Below are positions 21,929 through 30,188 of a stretch of DNA of 34,339 nucleotides, piece after piece (position 1 is the stretch's first letter; each line of letters begins with the position of its first letter). The DNA lies in assembly GCA_913055575.1 (NCBI GenBank), contig CAJXLI010000011.1, positions 1 to 34,339 of the forward strand. The letters run 5' to 3'. A program made the translations under genes and the position numbers. This stretch comes from an uncultured Ectothiorhodospiraceae bacterium (GTDB lineage: Bacteria; Pseudomonadota; Gammaproteobacteria; Nitrococcales; Halorhodospiraceae). The notes below the pieces were generated by a model. It searched no databases. It was not told where the DNA came from and saw only the letters and a list, made by a program, of their open reading frames with translations.

Positions 21929-21942
21929 TTGATGATGGTCAA
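21929..21942. promoter_or_regulatory. FNR/Anr-like (CRP-FNR family) binding site
   Basis: TTGAT-GATG-GTCAA, one mismatch from TTGAT-N4-ATCAA. Confidence 0.45.
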
Positions 21943-22062
21943 AGGAGGTGCAAGTTGATAATTTGTCGCACACTGCTACGACTAGCCCCGTCCGACGAGG
22001 CGTAGGGAGCGGCTGTCGCGGCGGCTCGATGGGGCAGTGCACAAGCCAGCAGAAGGTGCGGG

Positions 22063-22878
22063 ATGAGGTTTGATTTCTTCTACAATTTCCTGGCAAGCCT
22101 AGGGTACAACCACCCCGTCCATCCAATCTTGGTCCACATCACGATCGGCCTGGTCGTGGCATCGTTCCTCTTCGCCCTGGTCGCGACGGTGCCGCGCTAC
22201 AGCAAGTTCGCGGTAACCGCCCGGCACTGCACCACCCTGGCCGCCATGACGGTCCCCCTGACCTTCCTGGCCGGGATCATGGACTGGCAGCACTTCTACG
22301 CCGGGGCCTGGACGGGCACCTTCAAGGCCAAGCTCACCCTGGGTAGCGTGCTGATCGCGTTGCTCGCTACGGGGGTGTTCCTCTCGCGCCGGCTCGCCTA
22401 CCGGTCGCCGGGGATCTACGCGGTCTATCTGGCCGCCTTCCTGACGGTGGTAGGGTTGGGCTACTACGGCGGTGAGCTGGTCCACAGCGGCGCTGAGCCG
22501 GCCTCGGCCGAGTCCGGAGGCGGTAGCAGCGGGGATGCGGCCGCGACGGATCAAGACGGCGAGGTCGCCTACACGCAGATCGACTCGATCATGCAGAGCC
22601 GGTGCGTCTCCTGCCACAGCACCGGCAACCCCATCTGGGGGCTCGATGCCAGCTCCTACGAGGCGCTCATGGACGGCAGCAAGAACGGCCCCATCGTCGA
22701 GCCGGGAAACCCGGCCGATAGCGAGCTGGTCAAGCGCATCAAGGGGATCACGCAGCCGCAGATGCCCCTGGGCGGCTCCCCCCTGTCCGAGCAGCAGGTG
22801 CAGCGCATTGAGCGCTGGATCGAGCAGGGCGCCCCGGGGCCGGACGGCGAGCCCGCGTCCGGGTCCGAGGCGGGCTGA
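22063..22878 (+). CDS. DUF2231-type membrane domain fused to a monoheme cytochrome c domain
   Basis: 271 aa; NHPVHPILVHITIGLVVASFLFAL plus four hydrophobic segments, then IDSIMQSRCVSCHSTG..PQMPLGGSPLSEQQVQRIERWIEQGAP. Confidence 0.85.
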   Translation: MRFDFFYNFLASLGYNHPVHPILVHITIGLVVASFLFALVATVPRYSKFAVTARHCTTLAAMTVPLTFLAGIMDWQHFYAGAWTGTFKAKLTLGSVLIALLATGVFLSRRLAYRSPGIYAVYLAAFLTVVGLGYYGGELVHSGAEPASAESGGGSSGDAAATDQDGEVAYTQIDSIMQSRCVSCHSTGNPIWGLDASSYEALMDGSKNGPIVEPGNPADSELVKRIKGITQPQMPLGGSPLSEQQVQRIERWIEQGAPGPDGEPASGSEAG

Positions 22879-22905
22879 GCCCGCGCCAGCGCCAGGAGGC
22901 GCGCG

Positions 22906-24135
22906 ATGAGCGGAAAGATCCTAGAGCCGATCCACACGCCGCGCACGGCCCACTACCCCGGCGCCCTGGGGCAGCTGGGCGCCTGGGCCGCCGAGCTCTG
23001 CCCCGCCGGCAGCCGCCTGACGCTGGTCACCGGCCGGCAGACCGTCGAGCGTCTACCCGCCCTGGCGAGTGCGGTGGCTGGGCTCAGCCAAGCCGGCTGG
23101 CAGGTGACGACCGTCCGCGTCGACGGTGAGCCGAGCGCCGAGTGGGTGGACGAGCAGCGCGGCCGGCAGGCGCAGGCCGGCGCGGATCTGGTGGTCGCGG
23201 CCGGCGGCGGCAGCGCCCTGGATACGGGCAAGGCCCTGGCCGCCATGGCCTGCGAGCCGGGGCCGGTACGGGCCTATACGGAGGGGATCGGCGACCGTGC
23301 CCCGAGCGGCGAGCGGCTGCCCTGGATCGCGGTGCCGACCACCATGGGCACGGGCAGCGAGGTCACGCACAACGCTGTGCTCGGCCGGCCTGCCCTGGAG
23401 GGCGGCTACAAGAAGTCCCTGCGCCATCCTCGCTACGTCGCCGACCGCGTGATCCTCGACGCCCGGCTGTCCGTTTCCCTGCCGCCCAGCGTGGTCGCCA
23501 GCGCCGGCCTGGATGCCTACTCCCAGCTGCTCGAGAGCTACCTCGCGCCTACCTCGTCACCGCTACTCGATCGCTGGCTGGCGTACGGCCTGGGGCTCGC
23601 CGGCAGCGCCCTGCCGGCGCTGCTGTGCCGCCACGGCGACGAGGACCTCGAGGCGCAGCGCCACGATATGGCCCTGGCGGCCATGCTCTCCGGGGTGGCC
23701 TTGACGTATACCGGCCTCGGCGTGGTGCACGGGCTCATCGGGCCCCTCGGCGCGGTGGCGCCGGTTGGCCACGGTGTCGCATGCGCCAACTGCCTGCCCG
23801 GCGCCATGCGCCATACCCTCGCGGCGGCTCGCGCTGCGGGCGGCGAGCGGCGGGCCTTCGTGGAGGGACGCATGGCCCGTGCCGCGTCGGTGCTGGACGA
23901 GCCTGCCGTAGCGGGCGCCGGTGCGGACGACGCGGCGGGCGCGGACGCGCTGGTCGAGGCGCTGGAAGGCTGGCGGCAGCTCGCCCGCGACGCGGCGGGG
24001 CTGCCCGGTCTGGCCCAGGCCGGAGTCGAGGAGCGCCACATCCGGGCCGTGCTCGATAAGGCCTCCGATCGCCGCAACCCCGTGCCCCTCGACGGGGCCC
24101 GCCGGCGCGCCATCCTGGACGAGGCCCGGGGCTAG
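22906..24135 (+). CDS. Iron-containing alcohol dehydrogenase family protein
   Basis: 409 aa; VVAAGGGSALDTGKALAAM, AVPTTMGTGSEVTHNAV, HGLIGPLGAVAPVGHGVACA. Confidence 0.9.
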   Translation: MSGKILEPIHTPRTAHYPGALGQLGAWAAELCPAGSRLTLVTGRQTVERLPALASAVAGLSQAGWQVTTVRVDGEPSAEWVDEQRGRQAQAGADLVVAAGGGSALDTGKALAAMACEPGPVRAYTEGIGDRAPSGERLPWIAVPTTMGTGSEVTHNAVLGRPALEGGYKKSLRHPRYVADRVILDARLSVSLPPSVVASAGLDAYSQLLESYLAPTSSPLLDRWLAYGLGLAGSALPALLCRHGDEDLEAQRHDMALAAMLSGVALTYTGLGVVHGLIGPLGAVAPVGHGVACANCLPGAMRHTLAAARAAGGERRAFVEGRMARAASVLDEPAVAGAGADDAAGADALVEALEGWRQLARDAAGLPGLAQAGVEERHIRAVLDKASDRRNPVPLDGARRRAILDEARG

Positions 24136-26081
24136 GTGCCCTGGCTGCGGCCCTCTAGCTCCTGCCAGCGCTCGTAGGCCTGCTCCAGGCGCGCCTCCAG
24201 ATCGGCGAGCTGCTGCTGGAGCTCGCCGGCCTGCCCGCCGTCCCGCTGGTACAGGGACGGATCGGCGAGCTGCTCGTGGAGCCCGGCCTGCTCCGCTTCC
24301 AGGGCCTCGATCTGCCCGGGCAGGGCGGCCAGCTCCGCCTCCTCCCGGCGCGTGAGCCGCTTCGACGGCATACCGCTGCTGGAGTCGCTCCCCCCGGTGC
24401 TGCTGCCCGAGTCCTGGTGCTGGGGCGTCGTCTCGCCACTGCGGCCGCTGCTCCGTCCGGAGCTGTCGTGATTGTCGCCCGCGCTGGCCGGGCGCTGCTG
24501 GACCCAGTCGCTGTAGCCGCCCGGGTACTCGCGGAAGACCCCGTCGCCCTCGTAGGCCAGGCTCTGGGTGACTACGGCGTCGAGGAAGGCGCGGTCGTGG
24601 CTGACCACCAGCACCGTGCCGTTGAACGCCAGCAGCCGCTCCTCGAGCAGCTCCAGGGTCTCGGTGTCGAGGTCGTTGGTGGGCTCGTCGAGCACGAGCA
24701 GGTTGGCCGGCTGGCTGAACAGCCGCGCTAGCAGCAGCCGGTTGCGCTCGCCGCCGGACAGGGCGCGCACCGGCTGGCGGGCCCGCTGGGGCGGGAAGAG
24801 GAAGTCCTGCAGGTAGCTGAGCACGTGCCGGGAGCGGCCGCCGATGTCGAGGTGCTCACGGCCGCCGCCGACGTTGTCCTGGACGCTGGCGTCCTCGTCG
24901 AGCGCGGCGCGCTGCTGGTCGAAGTAGGCGATCTCGAGCCGGGTGCCGCGGCTGATCTCGCCGGCGGTGGGCTCGAGGTGGCCGAGGAGCAGCCGGATGA
25001 GCGTGGTCTTGCCGCAGCCGTTGGGGCCGATGACGCCGACCTTGTCGCCGCGCAGGATGGAGGTGCTCAGCTGCCGGATGACGGTCTCGCCGTCGTAGGC
25101 GAAGGCTGCGCCCTCGGCCTCGGCGACGATCTTGCCCGAGCGCTCCGCCTCCTGGACGCTGAACCGCGCCTGGCCCTGGCGCTCGCGGCGCTCGGCGCGC
25201 TCGGCGCGCATGCGCTGGAGCTGGCGGACGCGCCCCTGATTGCGGGTGCGGCGCGCCTTGATCCCCTGGCGGATCCAGGCCTCCTCCTGCGCCAGGCGCT
25301 TGTCGAACTCGGCGCGCTGGCGCTCCTCGGCGTGGAGGCGCTCTTCGCGGCGGCGCAGGTAGCTCTGGTAGTCGCCGGGGTAGCTGATCAGCGCGCCGCG
25401 GTCGATCTCCACGATGCGCGTGGCCAGGCTCTGCAGGAAGGCGCGGTCGTGGGTGACGAACAGCAGCGCCCCGGACCAGTCCTTCAGGAACCCCTCCAGC
25501 CAGGTGATGGCGTCGATGTCCAGGTGGTTGGTCGGCTCGTCGAGCAGGAGTAGATCCGGGTCCGTGACCAGGGCCCGGCCGAGCAGGACGCGCCGCTGCA
25601 CGCCCCCGGAGAGCGCGGCCATGGGGGCATCCGGGTCGAGCTGCAGGCGGCTGAGCACCGCCTCCACCCGCTGCTTGAGGTCCCAGCCGCCGTGGGTGTC
25701 CAGGGCGTCCTGGCAGGCCTGCATCTCGCCCAGCTGGGCCGTGTCGCCGGCGGCCACCGCCTCGGCGAGGCGGTGGTAGCGCTCCACCATCCCGCCGAGC
25801 TCGCCGAGCCCGGCGGCGACGTGCTGATAGACGGTACCGCTGGTGTCCTCGGGCAGCTGCTGGGCGAGCTGCGCCACCCGGACGCCAGGGTCGCAGACGA
25901 CCTGGCCGTCGTCCGGCTCCTCGGCGCCGGTGAGGATGCGCATCAGGGTGGACTTGCCCGCGCCGTTGCGGCCGACCAGGCAGACGCGCTCGCCGTAGTC
26001 GAGGGTGAGGTTGAGATCCTCCAGCAGTGGCGGGTGGTGGCCCAGGGCGAGGTGGACGTTGCGTAGCTCGAGTAGCGGCAC
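24132..26081 (-). CDS. uup: ABC-F family ATPase, Uup-like
   Basis: 649 aa from GTG 26081; two ATPase cassettes (GRNGAGKST, GPNGCGKTT), LLDEPTNHLDI and LVLDEPTNDLDTETLELLE, C-terminal coiled coil. Confidence 0.9.
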   Translation of the reverse strand: MPLLELRNVHLALGHHPPLLEDLNLTLDYGERVCLVGRNGAGKSTLMRILTGAEEPDDGQVVCDPGVRVAQLAQQLPEDTSGTVYQHVAAGLGELGGMVERYHRLAEAVAAGDTAQLGEMQACQDALDTHGGWDLKQRVEAVLSRLQLDPDAPMAALSGGVQRRVLLGRALVTDPDLLLLDEPTNHLDIDAITWLEGFLKDWSGALLFVTHDRAFLQSLATRIVEIDRGALISYPGDYQSYLRRREERLHAEERQRAEFDKRLAQEEAWIRQGIKARRTRNQGRVRQLQRMRAERAERRERQGQARFSVQEAERSGKIVAEAEGAAFAYDGETVIRQLSTSILRGDKVGVIGPNGCGKTTLIRLLLGHLEPTAGEISRGTRLEIAYFDQQRAALDEDASVQDNVGGGREHLDIGGRSRHVLSYLQDFLFPPQRARQPVRALSGGERNRLLLARLFSQPANLLVLDEPTNDLDTETLELLEERLLAFNGTVLVVSHDRAFLDAVVTQSLAYEGDGVFREYPGGYSDWVQQRPASAGDNHDSSGRSSGRSGETTPQHQDSGSSTGGSDSSSGMPSKRLTRREEAELAALPGQIEALEAEQAGLHEQLADPSLYQRDGGQAGELQQQLADLEARLEQAYERWQELEGRSQGT

Positions 26082-26165
26082 AGCTCCCTCAGTCGGCAGT
26101 CTCCAGGCGGTAATGGTAGCGTATTTCCAGCGGCGCTCGTACCATTCAAGCAAAGGAGGTCGGCC

Positions 26166-27083
26166 GTGGACAGTATTCGCTCGCGCACCGGTGTCCCGGT
26201 GGAGGTCATGGACCTCCACTTCCAGGGCAAGCCGGGGCTCATCGCCAGCTACCTGATCCGTCACCAGAACGGCGTGATGGTCGTGGAGAGCGGGCCGGGC
26301 AGCACCATCGGCGGCCTGGAGCTGGAGCTCAGCCGCCGCGGGCTGAGCCCGGGGGATGTCACCCACGTGCTGCTCACCCACATCCACCTGGACCACGCCG
26401 GCGCCGCCGGCTGGCTGGCCAGCCACGGGGCCCACGTCTACGTCCACCCCAACGGCGCGCCCCACCTCGTGGAGCCGGAGAAGCTGCTCCAGAGCGCGGC
26501 CCGGATCTACGGCGACGCCATGGAGGCGCTCTGGGGGGATTTCTACCCCGTCCCCGAGGCGCAGGTCACGGCGCTGGACGACGGCGACGAGATCGCCGCC
26601 GGCGGCGTGGCGGTGGTCGCCCTGGATACCCCGGGCCACGCCGAGCACCACCTCGCCTACGTCCTCGACGATATCTGCTTTACCGGCGATGTCGGCGGCG
26701 TACGGATGCAGCACTCGGGGGTGGTAATCCCGCCCATGCCGCCGCCGGAGCTCTCGCCGGACCGCTGGCGGCGCAGCCTGGAGCACATCGAGGCGTACGA
26801 GCCCGAGTACCTGGCACCCACCCACTTCGGGCTCTTCCTCGATCCGCCCGAGCACCTGGCGGCCCTGCGCCGAGGGCTGCAGGCGGTAGAGCAGTGGGCC
26901 GAGGAGGGCGTGCCGCAGAGCGAGGACGTGCCCGACCTGCAGGCCCGCTATGCCGCCTGGCTGCAGGAATGGGCCGCGGAGCAGGGGCTGGACCCGGGTG
27001 ACTGGCCGCGCCACGAGGCCATCAACCCGAGCTGGATGTCGGCGCTGGGGCTGCGCCGCCTCTGGAAGCAGCGGCACAGCTGA
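26166..27083 (+). CDS. MBL-fold metallo-hydrolase
   Basis: 305 aa; LLTHIHLDHAGAAGWL, DTPGHAEHH, CFTGDVGG; strong SD AAAGGAGGT with GTG start. Confidence 0.9.
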   Translation: MDSIRSRTGVPVEVMDLHFQGKPGLIASYLIRHQNGVMVVESGPGSTIGGLELELSRRGLSPGDVTHVLLTHIHLDHAGAAGWLASHGAHVYVHPNGAPHLVEPEKLLQSAARIYGDAMEALWGDFYPVPEAQVTALDDGDEIAAGGVAVVALDTPGHAEHHLAYVLDDICFTGDVGGVRMQHSGVVIPPMPPPELSPDRWRRSLEHIEAYEPEYLAPTHFGLFLDPPEHLAALRRGLQAVEQWAEEGVPQSEDVPDLQARYAAWLQEWAAEQGLDPGDWPRHEAINPSWMSALGLRRLWKQRHS

Positions 27084-27117
27084 GCGGCCTGTGGCGGCTG
27101 CTACGCGGAGGAGCTGC

Positions 27118-28707
27118 ATGGCAGCGGCACCGAGCTACGACCACCTGCCCATGGCGTGGGTAGGCAACTGGGCGGGGCGGCGAGCGGCCTTGACGCCGGG
27201 GCGGCCGGCCCTCTACGAGCCGGACAGCGGCCGCCGGTGCACCTTCGAGGAGATGGACCGGCGCGCCGAGCGGGCTGCCGCCTTCCTCGCCGAGGGCCTC
27301 GGTATCGGGCCAGGCCAGCCCGTGTGCCTGCTCGCGCGCAACCGCCTGGAGGCCGTGGACCTCTACCTCGCCTGCGGCAAGATCGGGGCCGTGCTGGCGC
27401 CGCTCTCCTACCGCCTGGCGAGTCCCGAGATCGACGGCCTGATCCAGCGCATCGCCCCGCGGGCGCTGCTCTACGATGAGGCCTTCGCCGGGCTCGCCGA
27501 TGCCCTCACGCTCCCGGCAGGCGCGGAGCGCGTCGAGCTCGCCGACGGCCGCGGCGCCTACCACGAGGCGGTAGATGCCGGGGCTGATCCCGGCGGCACG
27601 TACAACCGCCCCCTGGCGCTCGCGGACCCGTTCCTCTACGTCCACACCGGCGGCACCACGGCGACCCCGAAGATCTGCGTGGTCTCCCACCGGCAGATGG
27701 TCTGGAACGCGGTGGACATCCTGGTCAGCAGCGGCGGCGCGCTGGGGCCGCAGCAGGAGCTGCTGACCTTCCCCCTGTTCCACATCGGCGGCTGGAACAC
27801 CCTGACCCCGGTCTACTACGCCGGCGGCCGCACCGTGCTGCTCCGCAGCTTCGATCCCGGCCGGGCGCTGGCCCTGATCGAGTCCGAGGGGATCACCCAC
27901 CTGGGTGCCGTGGAGGCGATGCTCCAGGCCATGGCGGAGCATCCGCAGTTCGCCGGCACGGACCTGAGCGCCCTGACGAGCGTGACCACCGCCGGCGCGC
28001 CGTGCTCGGCGGCGGCGATGCAGCCCTTCTGGGCGCGCGACATCCCGGTCAGCCAATCCTACGGCCTCACCGAGGCGGGGCCCTCGGACTTCCTCTACGT
28101 CGGCGACGGCCAGGGCATCGAGGCGCTGCGCGAGCGCCACGACTCGGTGGGTACCGCGATGTTCCACACCGATCACCGCATCGTCCACCCCGAGAGCCTG
28201 GAGCCGGTGGCGCCCGGGGAGGTCGGCGTGCTGCTGATGCGCAGCCCCCACACCTTCGACGGCTACCTCGACGAGCCGGAGCGCACCGAGCGGACCCTGC
28301 TGCCCGGCGGTTGGCTCTACAGCGGCGATCTGGCCCACGAGGACAGCGAGGGCTGCGTCCGCATCGTCGGCCGGACCGACAACATGTTCATCAGCGGCGG
28401 CGAGAACGTCGCCCCGGAGGAGGTGGAGCAGGCGCTGCTGCGCCATCCCGGGGTCCACCAGGCCGCCGTGGCGGGCGTCGCCGATGGCCGCTGGGGGGCC
28501 GTGCCCGCGGCGGCCGTGGTGGCCCGCGCCGGGGCCGACGTCGATGCCGCGCAGCTTCGCCAGCTGGCCGCCCAGGGACTGGCCCGCTACAAGGTCCCCC
28601 AGCGGATCCACTTCGTCGAGGCCCTGCCGCTGACCGGCGCTGGGAAGGTGGATCGCTACCGCCTCCGCGACCAGCTTGAAGGCCTATCGTCCGCCAGCTC
28701 TGTATAA
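27118..28707 (+). CDS. AMP-dependent acyl-CoA synthetase/ligase
   Basis: 529 aa from ATG 27118; YVHTGGTTATPKICVVSH, SQSYGLTEAG, GWLYSGDLAHEDSEGCVRIVGRTDNMFISGGENVAPEEVE. Confidence 0.92.
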   Translation: MAAAPSYDHLPMAWVGNWAGRRAALTPGRPALYEPDSGRRCTFEEMDRRAERAAAFLAEGLGIGPGQPVCLLARNRLEAVDLYLACGKIGAVLAPLSYRLASPEIDGLIQRIAPRALLYDEAFAGLADALTLPAGAERVELADGRGAYHEAVDAGADPGGTYNRPLALADPFLYVHTGGTTATPKICVVSHRQMVWNAVDILVSSGGALGPQQELLTFPLFHIGGWNTLTPVYYAGGRTVLLRSFDPGRALALIESEGITHLGAVEAMLQAMAEHPQFAGTDLSALTSVTTAGAPCSAAAMQPFWARDIPVSQSYGLTEAGPSDFLYVGDGQGIEALRERHDSVGTAMFHTDHRIVHPESLEPVAPGEVGVLLMRSPHTFDGYLDEPERTERTLLPGGWLYSGDLAHEDSEGCVRIVGRTDNMFISGGENVAPEEVEQALLRHPGVHQAAVAGVADGRWGAVPAAAVVARAGADVDAAQLRQLAAQGLARYKVPQRIHFVEALPLTGAGKVDRYRLRDQLEGLSSASSV

Positions 28708-28717
28708 AGGATCAGGC

Positions 28718-29539
28718 ATGACCGACCGTTTCGGTAACGCCCGCGTGTTCATCGTCGCCGGCTCGGACTCGGGCGGCGGCGCCGGCATCCAGGCCGATCT
28801 CAAGGCGGTGATGGCCCTCGGCGGCTACGGCGCCACCGCCATCACGGCCCTCACGGCGCAGAACACGCGCGGGGTGCAGGACTTGCACACCGTGCCGCCG
28901 GCGTTCATCCGGGCGCAGATGGCCTCGGTGCTCGACGATATCGGCGCCGACTGCATCAAGACCGGCATGCTCCACGATACGGCCGTTATCGAGGCGGTCG
29001 CCGAGGAGCTCGAAACCCGGGCGCCCGGCGTGCCCCTGGTCGTCGACCCGGTCATGGTGGCCCAGAGCGGCGACCGGCTCCTCGCCGAGCCGGCCGTCGC
29101 CGGCCTGAGCCGGGTCCTGCTGCCCCGGGCCGCGCTGCTGACCCCGAACCTGCCCGAGGCCGAGGTGCTGCTCGGCCGCGAGATCGCTGGCGCCGAGGCC
29201 ATGGCGGAGGCCGCGGCGGCGCTGCGCGAGCTCGGCCCGGACGCGGTGCTGCTCAAGGGGGGGCACGCCGAGGGGGCCGAGGTGGTCGACTGCCTCGCCA
29301 CCGCCGAGGGCGTCGAGTGCTTCCGGACCCCGCGGATCGAGACCACCTCCCGTCACGGCACCGGCTGCACCCTCGCCAGCGCCATCGCCGCCGGCAGGGC
29401 CCAGGGGCAGGATAGCCGGGCGGCCGTCGTCCGCGGCCGGGCCTATCTGCTCGAGGCCCTGCGCCACGCCCGCGGGCTGGGCAGCGGCGCCGGCCCGGTC
29501 GAGCACGCCTGCCACGTGCCGCCCTTCCAGGGTTCGTAG
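28718..29539 (+). CDS. thiD: Bifunctional hydroxymethylpyrimidine kinase/phosphomethylpyrimidine kinase
   Basis: 273 aa from ATG 28718; VFIVAGSDSGGGAGIQADLKAVMALGGYGATAITALTAQNTRGV, VVDPVMVAQSGDRLL, RHGTGCTLASAIAAG. Confidence 0.95.
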   Translation: MTDRFGNARVFIVAGSDSGGGAGIQADLKAVMALGGYGATAITALTAQNTRGVQDLHTVPPAFIRAQMASVLDDIGADCIKTGMLHDTAVIEAVAEELETRAPGVPLVVDPVMVAQSGDRLLAEPAVAGLSRVLLPRAALLTPNLPEAEVLLGREIAGAEAMAEAAAALRELGPDAVLLKGGHAEGAEVVDCLATAEGVECFRTPRIETTSRHGTGCTLASAIAAGRAQGQDSRAAVVRGRAYLLEALRHARGLGSGAGPVEHACHVPPFQGS

Positions 29540-29564
29540 CGGCGCCGGATCGGGTTGCGACAAA

Positions 29565-29593
29565 TTGGCACAAACCGAAAAAGGGACTAGAAT
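29565..29593 (+). promoter_or_regulatory. Sigma-70-type promoter of the Rrf2 regulator
   Basis: TTGGCA (29565-29570)-N17-TAGAAT (29588-29593), 40 bp upstream of ATG. Confidence 0.65.
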
Positions 29594-29633
29594 GGTCCAA
29601 AATCCTGAGGGCCGACACCGCAAGGGGTGAGCC

Positions 29634-30158
29634 ATGTACGCCAGCGCCGATCCGCATACCCTCGTACAAGTCACCGCCCGCGGCCGCTACGCGGTAGGGG
29701 CGGTCCTCCACATCGCCCTGCACGATGAGATCGGGCCGGTGCCGCTCGCCGAGATCTCGGTCTGCCAGAACATCTCCACCTCCTACGTCGATCAGATCTT
29801 CGCGGACCTGCGCCCCTACGGGATCATCGAGGGCCTCCCGGGCCCGGGCGGCGGCTACCGGATGGCGCGTCCGGCGGGGGAGGTGAGTGTCGGCGAGATC
29901 CTCGCCGCCGTGGAGCGCCGCGAGGTCGGGACGAACTACCGCAGCGCGCTCGAGGGCGCCGTGTGGAACCGCCTGATGGCGGACATCGCCGACTTCATGG
30001 AGTCGATCACGGTGGCCGACCTGGTAGACCGGCCGGCGGCGCGCGAGTGGCTGGCCCGGCAATACCAGAGCGGCCCGTGGCGCTGCGAGGTCTGCGGCGT
30101 ACTCACCGACCGCGGCCCGGAGCCGACCCAGGTCGCCCGCGCCCGGCGCGCCCGCTGA
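29634..30158 (+). CDS. Rrf2 family transcriptional regulator (IscR-like)
   Basis: 174 aa; VTARGRYAVGAVLHIALH, PLAEISVCQNISTSYVDQIFADLRPYGIIEGLPGPGGGYRMARP. Confidence 0.9.
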   Translation: MYASADPHTLVQVTARGRYAVGAVLHIALHDEIGPVPLAEISVCQNISTSYVDQIFADLRPYGIIEGLPGPGGGYRMARPAGEVSVGEILAAVERREVGTNYRSALEGAVWNRLMADIADFMESITVADLVDRPAAREWLARQYQSGPWRCEVCGVLTDRGPEPTQVARARRAR

Positions 30159-30182
30159 TCCGGCGCACCGGGTCAGCGGGCG
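30149..30182. terminator. Bidirectional hairpin between convergent Rrf2 and ispG genes
   Basis: 15-bp stem with one T-G wobble (30149-30163/30168-30182), 4-nt loop CGCA; includes the Rrf2 stop codon; no U-tract. Confidence 0.6.
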
Positions 30183-30188
30183 GGGCGG

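Noticed and set aside
24825-25553. 242-aa plus-strand ORF opposite uup
   Set aside because: Shadow ORF of the ABC-F gene.
27022-28611. 529-aa minus-strand ORF
   Set aside because: Antisense to the acyl-CoA synthetase, which has clear family motifs.
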